Origin: Saprospiraceae bacterium
Lineage (GTDB): Bacteria > Bacteroidota > Bacteroidia > Chitinophagales > Saprospiraceae
Length of the DNA stretch: 48,731 nucleotides
Assembly (NCBI GenBank): GCA_020630495.1
Contig: JAHDBH010000018.1
Coordinates: 1 to 48,731, forward strand
Direction of reading: 5' to 3'
This document shows positions 1 to 8,882 of the stretch, one piece after another (within the stretch, counting starts at the first letter, position 1; every line of letters starts with the position of its first letter). The notes below the pieces were generated by a model, which saw only the letters and a list, made by a program, of their open reading frames with translations, was not told where the DNA came from and did no database searches. The position numbers and the translations under genes were made by a program.

Positions 1-628
1 GCGATACCTTGAGCTCGGGAGAGAAGATAAAGAAGGGCGTGAAAATCTGGAAGCCCGCCCCTAGCTCAAATTGAAAATCATTGGGCGAAAAGCGAATCAG
101 CTCCTCGGCGTTCATCACTCGGCTATTGCTCGAGATATCCCAGGAGTACTTGATCCCCGTCATGATAAATATCCGGAAATCCTTGTACGGCTCTGACTTA
201 AATCGTAGTTGAAAGGGCATCTGCACTACGACGAATTCTGACTGCCGCCGATCATCCATTCCAGTCGCATCCCTAAAGAGGATGCTTCGCTCTCCAAAGG
301 AAGCACCAGGAAGGAAGCGGAAGTCAAAGTATTCGCCGACCTTGAGATTGCCTATCACATTTACATTAAATGATGGTCCACTGACTCCCTCTACCACAGC
401 GATATCCGTCTGCTCATCAAAGTCGGCAGATCTGAAGAGCTTGTACCCATTGGTACTGCCACCGAGTGACATACCGTAGTAGAAGGGCTTAGTTCTGTAG
501 CGGAGGTAATTGTTGCTACCGCCATCTGCCGTCTGTCCCCACATGGGTAGGGCGAGGAGAATTGCTATCAGGATTTGGAGCCCTGATAGATGGCGCAGAT
601 GCCGAGGCTGAGAGCTTTGTACGTGCAT
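1..628 (-). CDS. porT: PorT-like outer-membrane protein, 3' end cut by the window
   Basis: The frame is open from an ATG at 628 to the window edge (about 209 residues). It begins with a basic stretch, then a hydrophobic segment (LQILIAILLALPMWGQT) that looks like a signal peptide, followed by alternating aromatic/polar strands typical of a small outer-membrane beta-barrel (KPFYYGMSLGGSTNGYKLF near residue 45). PorT/SprT is a type IX secretion accessory barrel protein. The call rests on this N-terminal pattern and on the position directly after ubiE, which I recall as a common Bacteroidota arrangement. The start lies 61 bases inside ubiE, so the two are probably cotranscribed; an ATG at 544, within the signal peptide, is a poorer start. 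Alternative: another PorT-family barrel of unknown role. Confidence 0.66.
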   Translation of the reverse strand, partial: MHVQSSQPRHLRHLSGLQILIAILLALPMWGQTADGGSNNYLRYRTKPFYYGMSLGGSTNGYKLFRSADFDEQTDIAVVEGVSGPSFNVNVIGNLKVGEYFDFRFLPGASFGERSILFRDATGMDDRRQSEFVVVQMPFQLRFKSEPYKDFRIFIMTGIKYSWDISSNSRVMNAEELIRFSPNDFQFELGAGFQIFTPFFIFSPELKVS

Positions 629-1296
629 TGTGTATATCCGATCTTGTCCATGATGGCGGTGAAATTCTCAAAGTCCGGAAAGGCCTGTACAGACTCAAAG
701 AGATACTTGTACGCCTTGGGATCTTTGGATTTCATCCGTCCTATCTTAGGTAAGACGTAACGAAAGTACAACTGAAACAATTGCTTAAAACCCGGAGTGC
801 GCGGCTTGGTGAATTCTAGCACGAGCAGTTTGCCCTCAGGCTTGAGTACACGATGGATCTCTGAGAGCCCCTTCTCCAGATTTTCAAAGTTGCGCACACC
901 AAATGCCACCATCACCGCGTCAAAGCTATCACTTTCAAAAGGTAGGTCCTCTGAGTCGCCCTTGACGAGTGTGATCTGATCGCCGAGATCTGCCTTATCG
1001 ATTTTCTCCTGACCATAGCGCAGCATCTCCGCACTTACGTCCAGGCCAGTGATCTTGCGACAGGGATGATTCTTGACGGCTTCTATGGCCATGTCGGCCG
1101 TACCAGTAGCGATATCAAGCACTAGAAGATCAGTCTTTTCGAGCTTTGCGATGGTCTTGCGCCGCCATATACGATCGATACCTACCGTGAGGAGTCTATT
1201 GAGATTGTCATAGCCAGGAGCGATGTTGTCAAACATCGATTCCACCTGCTGTTTCTTGCTACCGTCTGCCTCATACGGTTTTACGTTGGTGCCCAT
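568..1296 (-). CDS. ubiE: Demethylmenaquinone methyltransferase UbiE/MenG
   Basis: SAM-dependent C-methyltransferase that converts demethylmenaquinone to menaquinone, the quinone of Bacteroidota respiration. It shows the family's N-terminal signature (MFDNIAPGYDNLN, then DRIWRRK), the SAM-binding glycine motif I (VLDIATGTADMAI, about residues 56-68), and the C-terminal block RVLKPEGKLLVLEFTKP. At 242 residues it has normal length. I chose the ATG at 1296; an in-frame TTG at 1311 would add five hydrophobic residues without a better start context. It overlaps the PorT-like gene downstream and diverges from gyrA. Confidence 0.95.
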   Translation of the reverse strand: MGTNVKPYEADGSKKQQVESMFDNIAPGYDNLNRLLTVGIDRIWRRKTIAKLEKTDLLVLDIATGTADMAIEAVKNHPCRKITGLDVSAEMLRYGQEKIDKADLGDQITLVKGDSEDLPFESDSFDAVMVAFGVRNFENLEKGLSEIHRVLKPEGKLLVLEFTKPRTPGFKQLFQLYFRYVLPKIGRMKSKDPKAYKYLFESVQAFPDFENFTAIMDKIGYTQCTYKALSLGICAIYQGSKS

Positions 1297-1345
1297 GAGA
1301 AGGATAAGCAAGGATGGTGGTATATGTTCAGCAGAGTAGTAGGTT

Positions 1346-1360
1346 TTTTGCCGAAAGGCA
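1346..1360 (+). repeat. Variant copy of the GCC-GAAA-GGC hairpin motif
   Basis: TTTTGCCGAAAGGCA in the ubiE-gyrA gap. It matches the exact 15-mer found at 7232, 12572 and 35652 except at the two outer stem bases (G to T, C to A). These two changes keep the outer base pair, so the hairpin TGCC-GAAA-GGCA is intact. A run of six T precedes the stem. It is not followed by a T run on the plus strand, so it is not a usual terminator in that direction; on the minus strand the hairpin is followed by six A-complement T positions upstream of ubiE, where a terminator would make little sense. Confidence 0.5.
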
Positions 1361-1429
1361 GTCCCAGAGACCCTCAGAAAAAATCAGCTATATAGATATA
1401 AATCATATATAAAATCACCTGATATTTCG

Positions 1430-1437
1430 TACTTTCG
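1430..1437 (+). promoter_or_regulatory. Probable -7 promoter element of gyrA
   Basis: TACTTTCG, one base off the Bacteroidota -7 consensus TAnnTTTG, 17 bases before the gyrA ATG. The sequence upstream is A/T-rich; no clear -33 TTTG was seen. Confidence 0.5.
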
Positions 1438-1454
1438 CAGTTGAAAATCACCCA

Positions 1455-3929
1455 ATGGCAGATAGTAGAATACGCCTCATAAATATCGAGGAAGAAATGA
1501 AGTCCGCATACATCGATTACTCGATGTCTGTGATCGTAGCCAGAGCGCTGCCTGATGTACGTGATGGCCTCAAGCCTGTACACAGACGCGTGCTCTACGG
1601 CATGTCCGATCTAGGACTCACTTATAATAAAGCTCCTAAGAAATCTGCGCGTATCGTAGGTGAAGTCTTGGGTAAGTATCACCCCCATGGTGACACCGCC
1701 GTCTACGATAGTATGGTACGTATGGCGCAGGACTGGTCACTCAGATATCCGCTCGTGGACGGTCAGGGTAACTATGGATCCATGGACGGCGATAGTCCCG
1801 CCGCCATGCGATATACCGAGGCACGCTTAGAGAAAATCAGCGAGGAGATCCTAGCTGACATAAAGAAAGACACCGTAGACTGGGTGGCCAACTTTGATGA
1901 CACGCTAGAGGAGCCGAGCGTACTACCGACTAGGCTTCCTACGCTCCTCGTCAATGGCGCCTCAGGAATCGCCGTGGGTATGGCGACTAATATGCTGCCG
2001 CACAATCTTACAGAGGTGTGTCACGGCATCATCGCCACTGTCAACAATCCCGACATCGATACCGAGGGCCTCATGGAGCATATCAAGGCTCCTGATCTGC
2101 CCACAGGTGGTACGATCTACGGGTACAAGGGCGTCAAGGAGGCTTTTGAGACAGGACGCGGTCGAGTAGTGGTGCGCGGTAAAGCCCGTATAGAAGAAGG
2201 TCCTAATAATAAGGAGACCATCATCATCCACGAGATACCCTATCAGGTCAATAAGGCCAATCTGGTGATCAAGATCGCCGATCTCGTCACCAGCGAGAAG
2301 ATCAAGGGCATCAGCGACGTACGCGATGAGAGCGACAGGAACGGTATCAGAATCGTAGTAGAGGTCAAGCGAGACTTCATCGCCAAGGTGATCCTCAGCC
2401 AGATCTATAAGTATAGCCCGCTGCAGAGCAGCTACGGTGTGAATAATATCGCACTCGTAGAAGGCCGCCCCGAGACACTCAATCTCAAGCGCCAGATCGA
2501 GGAGTTTATCAAGTTTCGCCTCGAGGTCATCACGCGCAGGACCGAGTACGATCTGCGCAAAGCCAAGGAGCGTGCTCACATCCTCGAGGGACTCATCATA
2601 GCTCTGGACAATATCGACGAGGTCATCAAGATCATCCGTGCTAGTAAAAATGTAGATGAGGCACGTGATGGTCTCATGAGCGCATTTGGTCTGAGCGAAT
2701 TGCAGGCCAAGGCCATCCTAGAGATGCGTCTGCAGAAGCTCACAGGACTCGAGCGCGACAAGTTGCGCGCAGAGTTTGATGAGCTCATGGCCGAGATCAC
2801 GCGCCTAGAAGGAATCTTAGGTGACGAGGCTCAGAAGCGCCAGATCATCATAGAGGAGCTCGAGGAGCTCATAGAAAACTACGGCGATGAGCGCCGTACA
2901 GATATCAATTACATAGCAGATGGCGACATCTCTATCGAGGATATCATACCCAATGATGAGGTAGTCATCACCATCTCACACCTCGGCTATATCAAGCGTA
3001 CTCGTGCAGATGAGTACAAGGTGCAGAGTAGAGGCGGACGAGGTAGCAGAGGTAGTAAGACGCGGGATGCTGACTTCCTGGAGCACATGTTTGTAGCGAC
3101 TAATCACAATTACCTGCTCCTCTTCACCGAAAGAGGTATGTGCCACTGGCTGCGGATCTTTGAGATTCCAGAAGCGAGCAAGGTAGCCCAAGGGCGCGTG
3201 ATCCAAAACATCATTGCCTTGCCCAAGGAAGATCAAGTGCGCGCCTATATCGTGGTGCAAGATCTGACTGACAAAGACTTCCTGGAGAATAACTTCATCA
3301 TGTTCGCCACCAGAGAAGGAATCGTGAAGAAGACGGCGCTATCTCAGTACAGCCGTCCTAGGACCAATGGTATCATCGCGATCAACATCCGCGAAGAGGA
3401 TCAACTCATAGAGGCGAGAATCGTCAATGAGAAGAGCGATGTCATGCTGGCCAATAGCGACGGATACAGTATCCGATTCTGGTCAGAGGACGTCAATCCT
3501 GTGGGTCGCAACTCCATGGGCGTCCGAGGTATGAAGCTCAAGGCTGCTGACAATACGGTCGTAGGTATGATCATCCTCGATCATGAGGCAGAAGAGAAAG
3601 CCGTCATGGTCATCTCCGAGAAGGGTACGGGCAAGAGAACTGACTCAAGCGAGTACAAGACTCAGAATCGTGGCGGTAAGGGAATCCAGACCATCAAGAT
3701 CACCAAGAAGACGGGCGAGCTTGTAGCTATCAAGCTCGTGGGTGAGGAGGACGATCTCATGATCACCAGCAAGGAAGGAATCGTAATCCGACTGCCTGTC
3801 AGCGATGTGCGCCTTATGGGTAGATCCACACAGGGAGTGCGCATGATCAATCTTGGAAAGAATGACGATATCGCGGATGTAGCAGTAGTCAAGAAGGAGG
3901 ACGAGGACGACAGCGACGAACAAGAGTAA
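1455..3929 (+). CDS. gyrA: DNA gyrase subunit A
   Basis: A subunit of gyrase, which cuts and rejoins DNA to introduce negative supercoils. Full length at 824 residues. The catalytic tyrosine is Y120 in AAMRYTE. The quinolone-resistance region reads [10 protein letters not shown] with T81 and D85 at the positions equivalent to E. coli S83 and D87. The C-terminal beta-pinwheel holds two GyrA-box-like motifs: QSRGGRG near residue 523 and the closer match QNRGGKG near 736. I recall this two-motif arrangement from other Bacteroidota GyrA proteins. The protein ends in an acidic tail ([12 protein letters not shown]). It is divergent from ubiE and followed by a TPR gene. Confidence 0.97.
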   Translation: MADSRIRLINIEEEMKSAYIDYSMSVIVARALPDVRDGLKPVHRRVLYGMSDLGLTYNKAPKKSARIVGEVLGKYHPHGDTAVYDSMVRMAQDWSLRYPLVDGQGNYGSMDGDSPAAMRYTEARLEKISEEILADIKKDTVDWVANFDDTLEEPSVLPTRLPTLLVNGASGIAVGMATNMLPHNLTEVCHGIIATVNNPDIDTEGLMEHIKAPDLPTGGTIYGYKGVKEAFETGRGRVVVRGKARIEEGPNNKETIIIHEIPYQVNKANLVIKIADLVTSEKIKGISDVRDESDRNGIRIVVEVKRDFIAKVILSQIYKYSPLQSSYGVNNIALVEGRPETLNLKRQIEEFIKFRLEVITRRTEYDLRKAKERAHILEGLIIALDNIDEVIKIIRASKNVDEARDGLMSAFGLSELQAKAILEMRLQKLTGLERDKLRAEFDELMAEITRLEGILGDEAQKRQIIIEELEELIENYGDERRTDINYIADGDISIEDIIPNDEVVITISHLGYIKRTRADEYKVQSRGGRGSRGSKTRDADFLEHMFVATNHNYLLLFTERGMCHWLRIFEIPEASKVAQGRVIQNIIALPKEDQVRAYIVVQDLTDKDFLENNFIMFATREGIVKKTALSQYSRPRTNGIIAINIREEDQLIEARIVNEKSDVMLANSDGYSIRFWSEDVNPVGRNSMGVRGMKLKAADNTVVGMIILDHEAEEKAVMVISEKGTGKRTDSSEYKTQNRGGKGIQTIKITKKTGELVAIKLVGEEDDLMITSKEGIVIRLPVSDVRLMGRSTQGVRMINLGKNDDIADVAVVKKEDEDDSDEQE

Positions 3930-4052
3930 TCGCGATCACCTTATGATGTAGAGTGGGGGCGTTTCCGCCAAATACTGTCGCGCAGCTTAGATTTGTCGCA
4001 TGCTAGAACTCTTAACAAAGGTCTAACAGTGTTTAACGAATCCTAAAGGCAC

Positions 4053-4060
4053 TAATTTTG
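4053..4060 (+). promoter_or_regulatory. Probable -7 promoter element of the TPR gene
   Basis: TAATTTTG, a perfect TAnnTTTG match, 72 bases upstream of the chosen ATG at 4133. It lies in a gene-free stretch after gyrA, so the TPR gene likely has its own start of transcription. Confidence 0.6.
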
Positions 4061-4132
4061 CGCGCGATCTCTTATGTGTACTGTATGATTTACAGATCCA
4101 CAACAGACAAAAATCTAAATTCTATCAACCAG

Positions 4133-5413
4133 ATGAAAAAACTATTCCTACTACTATTTGCAGCCTTCCTAGGCTTTGGGCTCCACGCACAAGATGCCGA
4201 AAAAGACCTAAAATCAGCCAAAAAGCTGCTCGCATCTTACAAACTGGATAATGAAAAGACAGACGACCTCGCAGAGGCTGGAGGACTAGCAGAAAACGTC
4301 CTAAAAGACAATACTCTTGGAAGTGATTACAAGGCCGTAGCAGTAGCTGCTGAGATCTATGAGAATCAGATGACAAGCGATCAGGCCAAGCTACAGTTTG
4401 AGCAGATCCAAGAGCCTAGATTCCCTATGGCAGCAAGCAAGGCCTACATGGCTTACAAGAAGGCATTCTCTGTAGCCGAGAAGAAATTCCAGACCAAGGA
4501 AGCACTAGACGGTATAGCTAAGACTGCTCTCTTCCTCAATAATATCGGCTTCAATAAGTACGAGGCAGGTGATCCAGCTGCGGCACTTACATATTTTGAG
4601 CAGTACCTAGAAGCAGACAAGATGCTGAAGGACAATGGTAATGAAGGCCTACTTACTACAGACTCCCTTTACCAGAATCAGCTTTTCATCAGTTCTGCTA
4701 TGGCTACGAGCAGTGAGCAGACAGAGAAAGCAGAGATGTATCTCAACCAGCTCGTAGAGCTGGACTATCAGGATCCACTCGTATATGCCAATCTCTATGC
4801 CCTCTATCAAGAAAAAGACAAGGAGAAGGCTATCACCTACCTTAATCAAGGTAGAGAGGCTTTCCCAGACGACGTCAATTTACTCTTCTCAGAGATCAAC
4901 TACTATCTCAGTGAAGGCCGACTAGAAGAGCTTATCGATAAGCTCAAGGCTGCCATCGCAGCAGAGCCAGAAAATGCTTCCGTAAGATCTACACTCGGTA
5001 GTGTCTACGATCAGCTCTATCAGCAAGCTAATGCCGCTGGCAATCAGGAAGACGCTGACAAATACTTCAAAGAGTCAGAAATGGCCTACGCAGAGGCGCT
5101 CAAGCTAGATCCTGATGCATCTGAGGTCAACTATAGCCTGGGAGCTCTGTACTATAACCGCGCCGTCATCTATATCAACGAGATGAACGAGCTAGCAGAG
5201 GACTACAGCAAAGAAGGTACTAAGAAGTATGAGGCTAAGAAGACACAGGCCATGGCCGAGTTTGACAGAGCACTTCCTTACTTCACTAAAGCATACGAGG
5301 CGAATAAGGAGGACAGAAATACACTCATCGCTCTCAAAGAGATCTATGCGAGAAAAGATATGTTTGACAAGTCAAACGAGATGAAAGCTCAGCTAGAAGC
5401 TATCGGTGGATAA
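4133..5413 (+). CDS. Secreted tetratricopeptide-repeat protein
   Basis: Protein of 426 residues with a clear SPI signal peptide (MKKLFLLLFAAFLGFGLHAQ) and helical TPR-like repeats through the rest, clearest in residues 150-215 (YEAGDPAAALTYFEQYLEAD) and 255-340. TPR arrays bind other proteins; the partner is unknown and cleavage puts it in the periplasm. The frame is open upstream to a TTG at 4058, but that TTG is part of the promoter-like TAATTTTG and only the ATG at 4133 gives a signal peptide at the N-terminus. A TPR gene after gyrA recurs in Bacteroidota, from memory. A hairpin terminator follows. Confidence 0.85.
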   Translation: MKKLFLLLFAAFLGFGLHAQDAEKDLKSAKKLLASYKLDNEKTDDLAEAGGLAENVLKDNTLGSDYKAVAVAAEIYENQMTSDQAKLQFEQIQEPRFPMAASKAYMAYKKAFSVAEKKFQTKEALDGIAKTALFLNNIGFNKYEAGDPAAALTYFEQYLEADKMLKDNGNEGLLTTDSLYQNQLFISSAMATSSEQTEKAEMYLNQLVELDYQDPLVYANLYALYQEKDKEKAITYLNQGREAFPDDVNLLFSEINYYLSEGRLEELIDKLKAAIAAEPENASVRSTLGSVYDQLYQQANAAGNQEDADKYFKESEMAYAEALKLDPDASEVNYSLGALYYNRAVIYINEMNELAEDYSKEGTKKYEAKKTQAMAEFDRALPYFTKAYEANKEDRNTLIALKEIYARKDMFDKSNEMKAQLEAIGG

Positions 5414-5459
5414 GCCACCGTCAAGATTATTCTAATAGGTTTTTTGGGGTTATTTTGAG

Positions 5460-5498
5460 AGACTGCCTTGCACCCGCGAGGCAGTCTTCTCTATTTTT
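5460..5498 (+). terminator. Intrinsic terminator after the TPR gene
   Basis: Nine perfect base pairs AGACTGCCT/AGGCAGTCT with a 10-base loop, followed by TCTCTATTTTT. It lies 46 bases after the TPR stop and 28 bases before the next ATG. Confidence 0.75.
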
Positions 5499-5525
5499 GG
5501 ACTATACTTTTCATTACCAGCCATC

Positions 5526-5987
5526 ATGACAGAATCCACCAGCCTTACCAGCGTCAAGGAGTTTCACGAGCTATTTGATCTTCCCGTACTCGATCAGCCC
5601 AGCATTCCCAGGAATCGTATCGCTCTACGACTTAATCTACTACAGGAAGAACTAGACGAGCTCAAAGCTGCCTTAGAGACAGATGATAAGCTGGAAACAC
5701 TTGACGCACTCTGCGACATCCAGTACGTGCTAGCTGGAGCGATCCATGAGTTTGGTCTAGGGGCGAGGTTTGCAGAGGCATTCGCAGAGGTGCACCGATC
5801 CAATATGTCCAAGGCCTGCAAGACGCTCGAGCAAGCAGAGGATACCAAGAGGCACTATGACGCGCTCGATCAGATCTCAGAGATCCGTGAGAAAGACGGT
5901 CAGTGGCTTGTCTACCGTGTCGCTGACGGTAAAGTCCTTAAGTCAGTCGACTACAGCCCCGCAGATCTCGAGCAGTTTATTCGCTAG
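5526..5987 (+). CDS. MazG/PRA-PH-like all-alpha nucleotide pyrophosphohydrolase
   Basis: Protein of 153 residues. The central helices carry the acidic metal-binding pattern of the all-alpha NTP pyrophosphatase superfamily: EELDEL near residues 38-43 and DALCDIQYVLAG near 60-71. A conserved C-terminal tail (KVLKSVDYSPADLEQFI) is one I associate with the phosphoribosyl-ATP pyrophosphohydrolase-like family of Bacteroidota. Members hydrolyse nucleoside triphosphates or related compounds to monophosphates; the substrate here cannot be told, and the protein is not itself HisE because it stands outside any his cluster. It stands alone, and its last four bases overlap the converging coiled-coil gene. 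Confidence 0.82.
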   Translation: MTESTSLTSVKEFHELFDLPVLDQPSIPRNRIALRLNLLQEELDELKAALETDDKLETLDALCDIQYVLAGAIHEFGLGARFAEAFAEVHRSNMSKACKTLEQAEDTKRHYDALDQISEIREKDGQWLVYRVADGKVLKSVDYSPADLEQFIR

Positions 5988-6928
5988 ACTTCTTTGAGTA
6001 GGGTGGCCTGGCGCGCGGCGACCACATCGGCTGCTTCTTTATGCACTTGCTTCAGCTCTTTCTCTAGACGTGAATTATAACCACGTACACTGCTAGCTAC
6101 GGCGGTGATCTGACTGATGGTCGCCTGTACTTTATTTACAAAGATCCAGTCGGAGATCAGATTCTGGAAGAACACATCTGAGAAGCTATTAAAATCTGGA
6201 AACTCCACAGCAAAGGATATTCGCTCCGCCTCAAACACATAAGCAATCTGCTGCTCATAGAGCTGCATATGCCGCTTAGCGCTGTACAGAAGGCTGTGGG
6301 CGCGATCTATGTACCCATACTTCTGGTGTCTAGCCATGCGTGAGCCAGCGCTCTGTTGGCCCCAGTCACGCGCTTTTCGCAGATTGTGTAGGATGCGCTC
6401 TAGATGAGTCTTGAGCTCTTGTCCTATGGCGAGGGTTTTGTGCAGTTCATTTCTGTAGCGCTCCAGGCCCTCTGCGCGCTTGAGGTGGCCTATGAGTTCC
6501 TCGCGCAGTGGATGGGCAGAAGCGAGTAGCGACTTTTCCTTGGCCGCGAGGAGATTTTTGAGTTCCTTCTCGGTATCCGCAGTGGTTGCGTGCTTACTTT
6601 TCAGGATGCCTTCCTCGTATTCGAGGAGCTCGATTTCCTCTACAGCTTCATTAAATTTGAGTACTGCGTCGAGGTACTCCTGGCGCTCTTTCTCGAGTTT
6701 TTCCTCGTGATTACCGAGGACTTTGGTGAAGAGAGAGTTAAGAGATCGATTTTCTAAGCTTTCATACTCACGTTTTTCTTTACGCACAGATTTATCTAGC
6801 TTTTTCTGTCTCTGGTAGAGATCTGCAAGATTATTGCGGACAGATTTCAGGCGTTCATTGATCTGACGCTGCGTATCCAAGCGCTGCAGGGTACTATCTA
6901 GCTCCTTCTGTATGAGGGTGAGATCCAT
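5984..6928 (-). CDS. Coiled-coil protein of unknown function
   Basis: Protein of 314 residues without signal peptide or membrane segment, so probably cytoplasmic. Residues 1-190 are dominated by charged heptad-like helix (e.g. LYQRQKKLDKSVRKEKREYE, then EKLEKERQEYLDAV). The C-terminal third is more mixed (FEAERISFAVEFPDFNSFSD) and may form a small folded domain. I do not recognise the family. It is 15 bases downstream of the LEA-like gene on the same strand, so the two probably form an operon. It converges with the MazG-like gene with a four-base overlap and no visible terminator. Confidence 0.75.
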   Translation of the reverse strand: MDLTLIQKELDSTLQRLDTQRQINERLKSVRNNLADLYQRQKKLDKSVRKEKREYESLENRSLNSLFTKVLGNHEEKLEKERQEYLDAVLKFNEAVEEIELLEYEEGILKSKHATTADTEKELKNLLAAKEKSLLASAHPLREELIGHLKRAEGLERYRNELHKTLAIGQELKTHLERILHNLRKARDWGQQSAGSRMARHQKYGYIDRAHSLLYSAKRHMQLYEQQIAYVFEAERISFAVEFPDFNSFSDVFFQNLISDWIFVNKVQATISQITAVASSVRGYNSRLEKELKQVHKEAADVVAARQATLLKEV

Positions 6929-6943
6929 AGAGGTGGATTGACG

Positions 6944-7750
6944 CTATGAATCTAGCACCTCAGCATCATCTATGAGATCATCACCATCTCCGTCCGCATC
7001 TTCAAATCCGCGCAGCTTGATATCTTCTCCAGCCTTCTCGATTTTGCCTTTCACCTGCGGATCATCTTTGAATGCTTGATGATCGCCATCAGCATAGTCT
7101 GCCGCACGAGCAAAGAAATCATCCGTGCCCTCCAGTGTGGACTCGTGGAGTTTGCTTTCTGTGAGTGGTGTATCTGCAAAGTCCTCAGGCGAGGTCGTAA
7201 ACTCATCTTTTACTTTATCGATAGCTTCTTGGGCCTTTCGGCCAAATGCGTCTACACTCTCCTTAGGATTATCGAGTACATGCTGTGCTTTATCCTTGAT
7301 TTTTTCTCCAGCGGCCATAGCTTTTTTGGTAAGATTTTCTGCCACGTCCATGGACTTATCGATGATCTTGTCGCTGGTAGCTATGACCTTTTCACCGAGA
7401 TCGGCAGCTGCATCACCAGCCTTATTGATAGTCTCAGTGATTTTATCTCCAGCCTTAGCAGCACCATCGTTGATCTGGCTCTTGGTATCACCATCTATGA
7501 GATCGTCGTACTTGCCCTTAGCTTTCTCCACCACATCGCCGACGGTATCTTTCACTCCTTCCCATGTGTCACCGGCTCTATCCACGAGTTTATCTCCCAT
7601 CTTGGAGGCGCTCTCTTTAGCGTCATCCCACATGTCGCCAGCTTTCTCCGTGAGGTCGTCTGCGGTTTCTTTTATATTTTCTGCAGCTTTCTCAGTCTGG
7701 TGTTTTGCTACGGATTTTTTAGCGAAGAAGAGTCTATTGAGCCATCCCAT
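6944..7750 (-). CDS. LEA/apolipoprotein-like amphipathic repeat protein with a Ca-loop-like tail
   Basis: Protein of 268 residues, very rich in K, D, E and A. Residues 15-185 are a run of short degenerate repeats of about 11 residues (e.g. AGDMWDDAKESASKMGDKLV, AGDKITETINKAGDAAADLG), the pattern of group 3 LEA and YtxH-like stress proteins that form amphipathic helices. A short hydrophobic N-terminus (MGWLNRLFFAKK) is not a convincing signal peptide. The tail holds DGDGDDLIDDAE, matching an EF-hand-like loop at positions 1, 3, 5, 8 and 12. Protection against drying, cold or membrane stress is inferred from composition only. It is the likely first gene of a pair with the coiled-coil gene downstream. 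Confidence 0.75.
   Translation of the reverse strand: MGWLNRLFFAKKSVAKHQTEKAAENIKETADDLTEKAGDMWDDAKESASKMGDKLVDRAGDTWEGVKDTVGDVVEKAKGKYDDLIDGDTKSQINDGAAKAGDKITETINKAGDAAADLGEKVIATSDKIIDKSMDVAENLTKKAMAAGEKIKDKAQHVLDNPKESVDAFGRKAQEAIDKVKDEFTTSPEDFADTPLTESKLHESTLEGTDDFFARAADYADGDHQAFKDDPQVKGKIEKAGEDIKLRGFEDADGDGDDLIDDAEVLDS
7232..7246 (-). repeat. Exact copy of hairpin 15-mer TTTGGCCGAAAGGCC (inside LEA-like gene)
   Basis: On the minus strand the sequence reads TTTGGCCGAAAGGCC, in the sense of the gene, encoding part of AFGRKA. The stem is GGCC/GGCC with a GAAA loop of GNRA type. The same 15-mer occurs at 12572 and 35652 in unrelated proteins. Confidence 0.6.
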
Positions 7751-7879
7751 GGTATCGATTGTTTTGGTAAGTGGAAATAATCAAGCAGTATATGAAGCTG
7801 CAATATCTTATAAATGTGCGACAAGCTCTGAAAATTCCCTGCTTGCCACAGATCAAGTCGTCCTGCTTATCGGATCCAT

Positions 7880-8278
7880 TTACTCGTAAGAGTCCTTACA
7901 GCCTTGCCGCAGCTCTATGACCTGATCTGGAGTGACAAACTGTCGCTTGCCGTCTAGCATGGCGTCATCGAGGTAGTTCATCAGATTAGCGATGTCAGCA
8001 TCGGTAAATCCTACGATAGCTGGCATGGGCTGATCGTATTCTCTGCCGTTCACGAGTATTGGACCCTCCATACCTTGCTCTATGATACATGGCAGATCAG
8101 CAAAGTGCTCTTGGAGATAATCAGTCTGATAGAGAGGGGGATAGAGACCACGGAGTCCGCTGCCGTCACTCAGGTGACAGCTCGCACACTGCGCTTGGTA
8201 GAGTTGCTCGCCGTAGCTCTGTTCGGGACCACAGCTGACCAGCAGTATCGCGCTACTCATTCCTATGATCCATCTCAT
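7880..8278 (-). CDS. Small c-type cytochrome lipoprotein
   Basis: Protein of 132 residues: lipobox LVSC with acylated C16, then a single heme motif C31-A-S-C34-H35 (QCASCH) and a candidate axial methionine M85 in DQPMPAI, the usual class I cytochrome c order. I chose the ATG at 8278 because it puts the lipoprotein signal at the N-terminus; the frame is open to 8311. The start lies inside the SCO1 gene (26-base overlap), which implies cotranscription after the lipoprotein and SCO1. A role as electron carrier near a terminal oxidase is inferred from the neighbours. Confidence 0.88.
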   Translation of the reverse strand: MRWIIGMSSAILLVSCGPEQSYGEQLYQAQCASCHLSDGSGLRGLYPPLYQTDYLQEHFADLPCIIEQGMEGPILVNGREYDQPMPAIVGFTDADIANLMNYLDDAMLDGKRQFVTPDQVIELRQGCKDSYE

Positions 8279-8882
8279 GGAGAAGGCGCTTGATCTTCTT
8301 GATGAAATCATCTACTTGCTCCCTATCAGTACCGTCAGCATAGGACCTGATATGTCCATCCCAGTCGATCAGCATGAGATTTCCTTGATGATCAAATCCC
8401 CCAGGCGCCGATGCATCTTCATAAGCTGCTGTGAGATAGCTCGCTGATAATTCCTCCAGCTCATCTTCTGGCACCTCCAGGAGATGCCAGCGATCATCTA
8501 ACTCTAGCTTTTGCTTGTACGATAGAAGTCGAGGAATGCTATCGCGCCTATGGTCTATACTATGTGCCATAAAGGCGAGTCGATTATCAGAAATTGCTTC
8601 AGCGATCTTGATCATATTCTGTTTTACCACAGGGCATATAGTCGGGCAAGACGTAAAGAAAAAATCCGCTACATAGATTTGACCTTGGAGACTGGCATTA
8701 GTCACGACAGTACTGTCTTGGTCTAGGAGACTGAAGGGTATGATCTGATGATATACGGTGTCTGTACCTTCCAGGGCTGTCTGACCGTAGTAAGGCAGTG
8801 GTCCCGTCTCTTCCTTCTTACATGCTATCAATGATGTCAGGATGAGTAGTAAGACTATGGAGAGTGTGCGCTTACTGTACAT
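8253..8882 (-). CDS. SCO1/SenC-family copper chaperone lipoprotein
   Basis: Thioredoxin-fold protein of 209 residues with the family's metal-binding residues: C79 and C83 in CPTICP and H165 in FDHQGNLMLID. SCO proteins deliver copper to, or keep thiols reduced in, the CuA centre of cytochrome c oxidase. The N-terminus has a lipobox (LIAC, C21), so it is anchored facing the periplasm. The ATG at 8882 is preferred over one at 8921 because it gives the lipoprotein signal directly; it overlaps the upstream gene by 11 bases. Gene order lipoprotein, SCO, cytochrome c suggests a respiratory module. Confidence 0.93.
   Translation of the reverse strand: MYSKRTLSIVLLLILTSLIACKKEETGPLPYYGQTALEGTDTVYHQIIPFSLLDQDSTVVTNASLQGQIYVADFFFTSCPTICPVVKQNMIKIAEAISDNRLAFMAHSIDHRRDSIPRLLSYKQKLELDDRWHLLEVPEDELEELSASYLTAAYEDASAPGGFDHQGNLMLIDWDGHIRSYADGTDREQVDDFIKKIKRLLHEMDHRNE

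Noticed and set aside
1962-2579. Minus-strand open frame of 205 codons inside gyrA
   Set aside because: Antisense shadow of a fully conserved gyrA; no recognisable sequence.
7076-7889. Two long plus-strand open frames (234 and 254 codons) opposite the LEA-like gene
   Set aside because: They are mirror products of the biased, repetitive codon use of the LEA-like gene; the amino-acid make-up is implausible and no start signals are seen. The minus-strand protein has coherent helical repeats.
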